Origin: Spodoptera frugiperda
Taxonomy: Eukaryota > Arthropoda > Insecta > Lepidoptera > Noctuidae
Direction of reading: 5' to 3'
NCBI RefSeq assembly: GCF_023101765.2
Contig: NC_064220.1
Coordinates: 682,001 to 746,000 of the forward strand
DNA: 64,000 nucleotides
Below are positions 55,835 through 64,000 of this stretch, in pieces. A model generated the notes under the pieces. The model made no database searches and was not told the DNA's origin. It was given only the letters and a program-made list of their open reading frames with translations. Each line of letters opens with the position of its first letter. Position 1 is the first letter of the stretch. The position numbers and the translations under genes were made by a program.

Positions 55835-55975
55835 TGATCCGGAGCTGCGGACTACCTAGTGGGTTTACCGGGGCTCCGGCTCGAAAAGCAGGAGTAGGAA
55901 CGGGGTGGGTTTTAGTCAGTAAGAGTCTGACACTCTCTCTAAGTCATTGGATGATTTTCCATTCTTAAAAAAAAG
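55835..55975 (-). repeat. Dispersed repeat R2, inverted
   Basis: Plus strand 'ccggagctgcggactaccta', 'gtgggtttaccggggctccg', 'gctcgaaaagcaggagtagg', 'gggtgggttttagtcagtaa'. The reverse of the copy at 28144. Confidence 0.65.
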
Positions 55976-56816
55976 GTATTGATAGTAACGTAATTCTGAT
56001 GGCCATGTTAATTGCGAGGATAATCACTGCAACGAACCGATTATCTCATTTTATCCGAGCTGGTGATTAACATTCTTTCTCTTCAACAAATTGCATAACA
56101 CAAACATATCAAGTCATCACGTCTGTTTTTTTCCTTCAAGAGATTTTGTGAGTAAACAAAGGTAGTATACGGTACGCCTAGTTTTACATCGGTTAGCTAA
56201 ATTAAGGGCGGGATTATCGATTCCGATTTTGTTTTTTTTTACCTAGCCTCACACTAAGGTTTTCTCCTGTGTCGTGGGTGTGCGCGATTATCTCGCGTTT
56301 GGCTGAACTGATTTTGATGCAGTTTTCAGCATAGTAATTTTCAGACTGCGGGGAAGGTATTTGGGATATTACCTGAAGAAAAAAAATTGATGGCGGTTCC
56401 CTTTTTTATAAAAAATGCGTTTTAGTACTCAAAGTACCAAATACTCCCTGTATTTGGAGGGTCATACTAAAACGCTCTTCTTCTTAAATGGCTATATTCT
56501 TACAGTGCCATGACCCAGACAAAATAAAGTACCTAACCTAAAATAAATTTGCCTCAGTATTTAATTACTGACACATAATTAAGAAGTTATTTTATTTACA
56601 ATTTATTTCTACGAACATCCTCCTGTCTATATTCTCAGATAATTTATACCACGTCGGGTTGGGCGCCAAAATGTTTATCTCTCTTGTTCAACATTTGGCA
56701 CGATCAATTATGGGCAATCAATACATGTCATGTCGATTATTTTGACGACTTCCATTATTAAAAGTGTGATGAAAACAGGGTGATCGTAAATATTATATTG
56801 TTTATGATTACTATCT

Positions 56817-56990
56817 TCTGCCAGCGGCTTTCCTTGCGATCCCGTGTGATACAAAATGGTCTATGTGTTATTTCAGAGTATAATCTACGTCTGTGCCAAA
56901 TTTAATATCGATCCCTTCAGCTGTTTTGGTGTGAAGGAGTAACAAACAAACATTATAAAAGTTCGCATTTATAATATTGGTAGGATTTAT
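56817..56990 (+). mobile_element. LINE-like tail fragment
   Basis: 'cttctgccagcggctttcct', 'atctacgtctgtgccaaatt', 'ttcgcatttataatattggt' show the common non-LTR tail. Confidence 0.6.
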
Positions 56991-57139
56991 TACAATTGTT
57001 GAGAATTGAGAATATATTGGTATGCAAATGACCTTGAGAAATAAATTTGACGAAATTGGACCTCCGATATTATGATTTATATTCTCACGTCTTTTTATTT
57101 ATCGCAGTTGCAAATGAAAGCTGTTGAGGATTTTATAAA

Positions 57140-57882
57140 TACAAAAAAAGCCCAATTGTATTTTGAAAAACGTGATTTAATTTTCATAATTTACTCGATA
57201 GGCACTTAACTTCTTTCACATACTTATTGGAATTGGTCAAACTTTACTTCCACAAAAAGTAGTCCACTTTTTTTAAATAATACTTATAATTACCATAAAA
57301 ATTACTCCCATTTTCCATCGATCTTTCTTGACAGTTTCTGTATTATAATACCGTTATTAGTGGAACCTTTTTTCCTCGTACGATGTGTAGGAAACTTCCC
57401 AGTCTCAGTGAAAGGGATCCCAAACAGGTTTTGAAGGTCATTTGTCGAGACGGGATCAAAAACCTGGACCTTTTATGATTGCAGTAAAACTTTGGAGATG
57501 AATTTTATGACGCGCTCATAATTTTTAGATAGGCACGCTTAGCTTAGTATTAAGAGTCGTATAAGATGTGTTGTTATCAGTTATATGCCTATGTATATGT
57601 GAGGAATATATGTCTTAAGGTCAGTAATGATAACGGGTGTGTACGGGCCAGATGAAAGACACAATGTCTGGTGTGCGTAAGGGTTTTGTTAATTGTTTAA
57701 ACTATAGCGATGATGACGGGGTATGAAAATTAAAAATCTATTTAGTCCGTCAGTTAGGTAATAAGGAGAAAATAGAAGACACGTATATTTTTATTTACTC
57801 ATATAAGATAACAATACTTATGATAAAACGAATCACGAAAATTAAATCACGTTTTTCAAAATACAATTGGGTTTTTTGTTTT
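57140..57882. repeat. 45-bp inverted repeat pair flanking about 650 bp
   Basis: The left arm near 57140-57185 ('cccaattgtattttgaaaaa', CGTGATTTAATTTTC) is repeated in reverse complement near 57833-57882, with a one-base difference in an A-run. The inner 650 bp has no coding frame and may be a non-autonomous transposon. Confidence 0.7.
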
Positions 57883-58712
57883 TTATAAATAAAATTTAGG
57901 AATACGTATAAAACGTACCTCGCAGGTTACTTCCAACCGACCGATCTGCACCAAAGTCACTAGGAAAGACTTATGTTCAACAATGGATATCTTGTTGCTA
58001 ATATGCTGATGGATGAATATGTGAAATGAAAATCGTCACAATAACCATTCACGTTTAGTAACCACACAACAACGACACGGATCGCGTACAAAGTCTACTA
58101 AATAAGTATAAATTACTTTTTATTGTCGACTAAGTGGATGTACGATGGTTTCACGTTACAGAATAGATAGAAACAGAAATGCATAATAAACTGGAATAAT
58201 TGAATGCTTTGTTTGTGCGGAAGTGGGTGCACTGTGCACCGATACAGTGCTCACGCGCATGTCATAGTGACCACGTTTCTATTCACGTGTTGTCTACGCT
58301 AATCATTTGTCATAGTGTCCAGTAGGTACATAGTTACTCACTATCATTTCTGTTTGCAAGGAAATAATAGTAATATTTATTATTATTAATAATAGACTTG
58401 TTATTATTGGTCGTTATTAGACGTGGTGTTACCTATATCGGATGTGCTGCTCTTGTTTTTACACTAATTAATAGTTTACTCTTTAATTACCAATAGGTAC
58501 CAAGTCACGTGCACAAAACAAAAACTAATTTGCTCTTACAGCTACTTTAAGTAGTTCCATTGCAGTTTTTGTTAAAAAAACTGCGTTTTCTTAACTGTAA
58601 ACTGTAATTGGTATCGATTTAAGATACCTCACTGAAGTAACTACTTTTTTAATTTAAAAGTAGGTAAACATATTGGTAATAAATTATGGAGCTTAATATT
58701 TTAAGTACGCCT

Positions 58713-59005
58713 AACAATAGGGATGATGACGGGGTATGAAAATTAAAAATCTAATCAGTCCGTCAGTTATGTAATGAAAAAATATTAGACACGTATTTTT
58801 TTATTTTGTCATATAAGATAACAATACTTAGATAAAACGAATCAAAGTTTCGGAGTGGGAGCAATTAGTCACGTGATATTTCAAATCGACATATCTTCGA
58901 AAGTATTTGTTTCCGTGAGTAAATAAAAAACACGTGTCCAACGTTTTAAAATAGTCTACAAGACGGACATTAAAATAAAAATTTGTCATCAACCCTATTA
59001 TTGGC
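58713..59005. mobile_element. TIR element, best copy
   Basis: The left end reads 'taacaatagggatgatgacg' and the right end, reversed, GCCAATAATAGGGTTGATGAC. Both arms continue to GACACGTATTTTTT / GACACGTGTTTTTT, so the inverted arms are about 90-100 bp, diverged. A left-arm copy is at 57709-57830 and a compact copy at 22212-22412. Confidence 0.65.
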
Positions 59006-60779
59006 AACGATGATAAATAAAACAAAACCATCTTTAGTACATTCAAGTACCTGTACCGCGGTACAAATTAATCACATCATGTATGTGTAAGTCATCCCTG
59101 ACCATAAATCAACGCTCGCCTTTTGTTATAAGGACAAAACGCATATTGCATGTGATGAGCAGACGCTTGCGACACACATCACTTGAGGACTGGATTAGCA
59201 TGAAAATTAAGGACACTAGCACGTCAAACTACCCTAAATATACAAAATAGATTTTGGACTTTGTTACAAAACAAATAAAGTTGGAATTGTTTTAAGGAAA
59301 TGGGTAATTTGGGATAAGTTGACTTGCTGTACATCCTTCATGTGTTCTACATTTCACTGTCAACTGTCAACGGTAGATGTTGATGAATATGTTTGGAGTT
59401 ACAAATTTTGCAATGACTAGATGGCGCTTCAAGCGATTTAAATCCGGTCACTCTAATATTTGGTGAAGTTTTGACCGATTTTTTTTTTGTTTTTACTATT
59501 TGGAAGAAAGAATACGGTTCATAGTTTAAAAATCACGTTGCAGAACATTCACTGTTTTATGTACTTGCAATAAACCTAAGATATAAAATGAGATACGAGT
59601 ACCTACGAGGATGACAGTAATAGGTGACTTCACCTTATGTGTTAATTTTATGGTGTTACCAACGACACAGGCGCGTTGATTTGCTAATTTTGGAAAGTAA
59701 GACTGCCAACCACTTAAACTGAAAAATAGTTCGTGAAAATCGCATAGTAAGTCAAAATTATTTATTTAAAATAGAGCGGGAATCTTTTGAAGCAAATATT
59801 ATCTACACTACAATATAAAAAAGGAAAATGTCTGTCTGTCGGTCAGTTCTCTATTTGCTCGTTCCCAAAGTAAAGTAAGTCTGTAAGTTTGTGGATATTA
59901 ATACATAACGCGGAAAAGTAAGTTTTAGGTTAATTTTCAGAACAAAGAATATCAGAAAAACATTCTTATCGTTCGTTGTGTGTGACATAACTGTGTTCGA
60001 GTATAGTAGGTATAATCGACGCTCAAGTGGGTACGAATTTACCGATTACTTTACTGATAACTTTATCAGCAAATTACCTTTATTAATAAGTCGAGTAGAA
60101 CGAAATGATTGCAAATTAATTCACCAATTTAGGCAGCTAATGGTGACACTATTTTTAGACTTTAGGCATGGACTTTGTCCTAGACTGTTTTATTTTTGGT
60201 ATAATTTATGATTTTATGCATAATAAATAATGATAATGGCATTGAATTTGTATTTGTGAATGGAAGTTTTGATTTTTTAAATTTTATTCCTATAGATAGG
60301 TATGACTCAATGTATCTTTACGATGCGCAGTTTGTGGTTTCTTTTTGTTATTGGTGGAAAATAATATGAATTTTTATGTGTGGGATGTTTTAGATGACAA
60401 ACATTTTTAAAGCAAATCCAAGGAGATCATGAATGAGATTTTCCTTAAACTTTGAATAATGAATGTGGCTGTATAGTGCTAATACCGCACTGTAATAATA
60501 TTTAGTGTCAAATGCATCAAAATGATTACGTTACGTGTAAGATCAATTCGATCAGAAATTATCTCAGCATGTCCGTGATTCCTGTGCTTTATATCAAAAT
60601 ATCTAAATTGCTAATAATCAACAATTTATTGCCTTGACACTTCCTGTAAATAAAATAGTTACGTCAATGTCTTGGCAACACTGACATGGTTATAAATCTT
60701 TGAAATATGACTCAAAATGGCTTACGTCAGCGTTTGTGTCTATGTCTAAAAATTGTCCTGTATTAATCTAGAAAATTAA

Positions 60780-60893
60780 ATCATCATCATCATCATCAGC
60801 CTATTCTCGTCCACTGCTGGACATAGGCCTCTCTAATGGCACGCCACTGAGCTCGATCTTCAGCTCTACGCATCCAACCACTACCAGCCAAAA
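60780..60893 (+). repeat. (TCA)n microsatellite-headed lepidopteran repeat
   Basis: About seven TCA units followed by 'gcctattctcgtccactgct' and GGACATAGGCCTCTCTAATG, then 'gctctacgcatccaacca'. This unit is widespread in Lepidoptera. Confidence 0.7.
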
Positions 60894-61944
60894 TTAAATG
60901 CCTAAGTTAAATATTGGCAAACTAAACAATTTACACGTAAAACTGGGAAGGATGGCAGAAAATCAGGGTTGTTGTGTGATGATGACGATGATAAAGTACG
61001 TATTTTACAAAATGTTAAGAATGCCTATATTGAAAAGTGTCCTCACGCTCTTATCGAAGGTTCCTAATCCCCTTATGAAGCAATGAGCAGTAGCTGAAAA
61101 AACATCATAATAATTTTAAAATCACAATGTAATAATATATTATGTTGAACCATGACCTCTAAAAATATTTTAAGGTAACTCTCTGTTACTAACGTCTCCT
61201 AAGGTCTTCTAGCAGTTTCTAATTCAAACACCTGCAAAGTAACCTAGGTATAAGGTATCAATGCCATCCGATAAAGTAATGCTATATGTCTCAGGTTCAT
61301 GGTTTATGAAACTAGTCTGTCAGTGTGTGAACGCGATAGTAAGGCCTTATCTACTTGTTGGGTGACCTTGTGGGCTATGTACTATGTAAATGCGGTTTGT
61401 ATTTAATAGTAAGTTATATTACAACTCGAGGAAATGTCATAATCTAGTTTAGTATGGCAGTGCATTGAATAAATTTTGCCTTGCTTTAAAGCGATGGTGT
61501 CGCCATCTAGCCATTAGATACACGGACGTCAAAGTTTTATGATATTTTTTTTTTTCTGTTTGTGTGTGTGGTTTAGATTTAGTGTCGATCCTAAAATAAT
61601 TGAGAAAAGGAGAAGATACTATAAGTTTTCAACAACCAGAAATTTGAAGGTCAATAATTTTGTTCACCGGCTTTAAAGAGTAGCTCTTTATTGTTGCTAC
61701 CTGTTTATTTATAAAAAACGATAACTAAAGAACTCGTTGTTAGTAATATATTATTAGAACTGGTGTAACAGGTTTCATTAAATAGAAAATCACTATGGAC
61801 CGAAATATCTGTGATATATGTTGAGTTGATAATATAAATACGTAAATGTTGTGTTTTATAGGCCACTATTAGCATACATATGCAGCTGACGCCTGGGTGT
61901 AGGTTGGTCGAAACTAGTGCCATCTACGATTTTCTTTCATACAG

Positions 61945-62001
61945 TTAGTTTACCATCAGGTAACTCGTCTGCTCGTTTGCCAGCTATTCCATAAAAAAAG
62001 T
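61945..62001 (-). mobile_element. Repeat R1 fragment, inverted
   Basis: 'gtttaccatcaggtaactcg' and TCTGCTCGTTTGCCAGC, then 'attccataaaaaaag': the terminal 55 bases of R1. Confidence 0.6.
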
Positions 62002-62794
62002 TATTTTTAAAGAGTAACGATGGAGTTTCTTTTCTCCATACGTATTTATATTTTGGAATGAGTATTTAATTTCATTGACGGACAAATTCAATTTTGTAGT
62101 TTTATAAGTATGTGGATTATGTAATGGAAATGAATGCTGAAAATTTTCTGACATAGTTAGATGCTGAGATACAGAACATAAAGCAAAATTGTATAACAAA
62201 AAAATATATTAATTGCCGTACTCAGAGTCATTTCAAGTTAAGGTACTTAACTCAGTCCTTAGCAATTGTTTTCGGAACAAAATCGTTACTAAGTAATAGT
62301 TTAAGTAGCCATTAAATGTCTCTCGCGTGCGCTTGTTAAGATACTTTAAATATTGTATACAAATTGACACGTGACTATTATTCTATTCAACAATTATCGC
62401 ACGCGACAACTAAACAACAAGATTAAACAAGTACTATAGAGTACTACAAAACCACAATGTAATTTGTTTACTTGTTTAACGTTAGACAATATGGCGGCGC
62501 GATGATTAACGTTACAATTTTTTTTTGTATTTTTTGTTGTTATTCAGTTAACTTTTAGTGGGTGTTTAGTTGTATTTAATGATAGGTACAGGGACGAGTA
62601 TGCATGAAAAGACTGTTAACTGTCGATGAAGCGAAAGTGGTATGGAAGATTCGTGGTGATGGGCGTTACATTGTCTCTGCCTACCGCCATGGGAGACAGG
62701 CGTGAGGTTATGTATGTATAATATATAAGCGACAACTTATGATAGTGATTTTTTACATGCGACTTATAACGCAACTAGTGACAAGTGATGCACA

Positions 62795-62870
62795 TTGTAC
62801 AGTGGCATTAGGTACGTGCCGCAATATGCACCTCTGCCTACTCCTTTGGGGATAAAAAGGAATGATGACG
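62795..62870 (-). repeat. Dispersed repeat R3, inverted
   Basis: 'gtgccgcaatatgcacctct' and GCCTACTCCTTTGGGGATAA, the inverse of R3. Confidence 0.55.
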
Positions 62871-63299
62871 AGTTAAATCTACTATAGCATTATTTTAAGG
62901 CGTTACCTTCATAGTAACATTATAATCCGTTCGTCTATTTACGAAAATATCTTCAAGAAAAACATATGCCTACAATCTAACTGCTTATACCGACAGCATA
63001 ATTGATTGAAAACCGGTCGACACGAAGGTCGTGTTGCGCAAATAGTAACTACGATTAAATATTTAAGTAGAAACGTACCGATATACAAATAAAGAGGAGG
63101 GTTAAAAGGACGGAGTGTACTGTCATGGATTTTGAATGAATCAAACTATTTCACGAATGTGTCTGCGATTTGTGTACACAGCTGTTGTTGTTGATTCGTG
63201 TATTGCGATTTTGTTATTAGAAATTCTCTTGATTTTCCTACATCTTAGTGTGGATCCTCGATAAGCCGAAATTACTGAACTGTTTTTGAAGTTTAAATC

Positions 63300-63515
63300 T
63301 AATGATGTAATAGCTAAGCTGTCAAACTAAGTGACCGTTTCCACTGATGATACACATCCATCGTACGCAACTTTCTATATAAAATACATATTTTAGCTAA
63401 GTCCGTTTCCACCAGTCCAAAGCTATAAGTACCAATTAATAAGATTGGTGGAAGCCAAACGCATCCACAGCAACGTAGCACAGCATACTATGCTCTCTGA
63501 CCAAAAAGCACACTT
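63300..63515. mobile_element. Degraded copy of the 34.6-kb TIR element
   Basis: 'gatgtaatagctaagctgtc', 'agctaagtccgtttccacca' and 'ccacagcaacgtagcacagc' match 34650-34880 in order. Confidence 0.65.
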
Positions 63516-64000
63516 AGGTAATCTACCAGGTTATTCAATTTCGAAGTTCTAAACAGTTCTAAGATTAAGTTAAGAAGAAGATCGATAAAGTTCTCGAGAA
63601 TAGAATAATTCTATTCTATTTCGTCTATTTCAATTGTTAACTACTATGAAAGGTTTTTCTTAAGCCGAGCACAAAGCGTCTAAGAAGGAAGTGACCTAGT
63701 GCCGGAGTGAACGGGAAAATTAATGACATTAGCTGTTTAAACTCATTTTATTTATAAGTGCAATAGTTATGAAGGAAATGCCATAAGTTATTGCAATTCT
63801 CAATGCCATCTAGGTGCCAGCATTGATTAGTATTACCTATAGTCCATGTTTGCGTTCATAATTGGTTCGGTAACTCTTTGATTGTATTTTTCTTTAGGTG
63901 TATCTTAGAGTTTGAACTACATAATACATATTCAGTTCTTGCAGCCAGGATTTTAAGTAAATTATGTACATTTCAATGTATGTAATGACAAATCATTCCT

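Larger units (their letters stand above)
55159..64000 (+). other. Long intron or intergenic DNA, repeats only
   Basis: No frame with recognisable domains in 8.8 kb. Contents: an R2 fragment (55835), a LINE tail (56817), a 45-bp inverted repeat pair (57140 and 57833), TIR elements (57709, 58713), a (TCA)n-headed lepidopteran repeat (60780), an R1 fragment (61945), an R3 copy (62795) and a TIR-element copy (63300). Otherwise AT-rich. Confidence 0.6.

Noticed and set aside
59978..60211. 77-codon frame downstream of the aminotransferase-like exon
   Set aside because: It lacks flanking splice sites in the right phase and shows no class-V aminotransferase motif.
60898..61086. 62-codon frame
   Set aside because: It directly follows a lepidopteran (TCA)n repeat, and its composition and length are as expected by chance.

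Overview
The window is animal nuclear DNA, AT-rich, with GT-AG introns, dense short repeats and no operon-like spacing. The protein-coding genes are conserved metazoan families. The dispersed repeats (tRNA-derived SINEs, short elements with terminal inverted repeats, LINE 3' tails such as the 'gctggacataggcctctc' type) are of the kind found throughout moth and butterfly genomes. I infer a lepidopteran, probably a noctuoid moth; the species is not determinable from what I can see.

Layout, left to right. (1) 2-721, +: the 3' end of WDR18. (2) 1742-20698, +: a complete 13-exon ANKLE2 gene, with a complete intronless seven-helix receptor-like gene on the opposite strand inside its intron 9 (17047-17811). 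(3) 22601-35714, -: a complete 17-exon OFD1 homologue. (4) 36066-36138, +: tRNA-Arg(UCU). (5) 37111-39034, +: SNF8/VPS22 (ESCRT-II), 4 exons. (6) 39691-43901, -: an 11-exon coiled-coil gene that best resembles SCLT1. (7) 44437-47827, +: HDAC11, 8 exons. (8) 49552-53623, -: RIBC2/RIB43A, 9 exons. (9) 54966-55158, +: the first coding exon of a gene that leaves the window, probably a class-V aminotransferase-like protein. From 55159 to 64000 I see only intron and repeats. Every exon chain given was checked for reading phase across each junction and keeps an open frame from start to stop.

How the genes relate. The three long minus-strand genes OFD1, SCLT1-like and RIBC2 all belong to the centriole/cilium/axoneme (centriolar satellite or distal end, distal appendage, and doublet-microtubule lumen respectively). 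They alternate with plus-strand housekeeping or regulatory genes (SNF8, HDAC11, aminotransferase-like) in divergent pairs. Palindromic RFX X-box-like sites lie just upstream of RIBC2 (53703-53716) and in the SCLT1/HDAC11 shared promoter (44078-44090), with a weaker candidate next to the OFD1 start (35738-35749). This suggests a small block of ciliary genes under RFX control, the most interesting feature of the window. The plus-strand genes have no evident functional link to each other: WDR18 acts in ribosome biogenesis, ANKLE2 in nuclear-envelope reassembly, SNF8 in endosomal sorting, HDAC11 in lysine deacylation.

The rest is introns and intergenic DNA full of short non-autonomous elements: at least twelve copies or fragments of one ~270-bp repeat (R1), several tRNA-derived SINEs (one with a 24-bp target duplication), five copies of a terminal-inverted-repeat MITE, a hAT-type MITE with an 8-bp target duplication, and several near-perfect hairpins. 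I found no autonomous transposon coding region, virus, CRISPR array or bacterial-type system.
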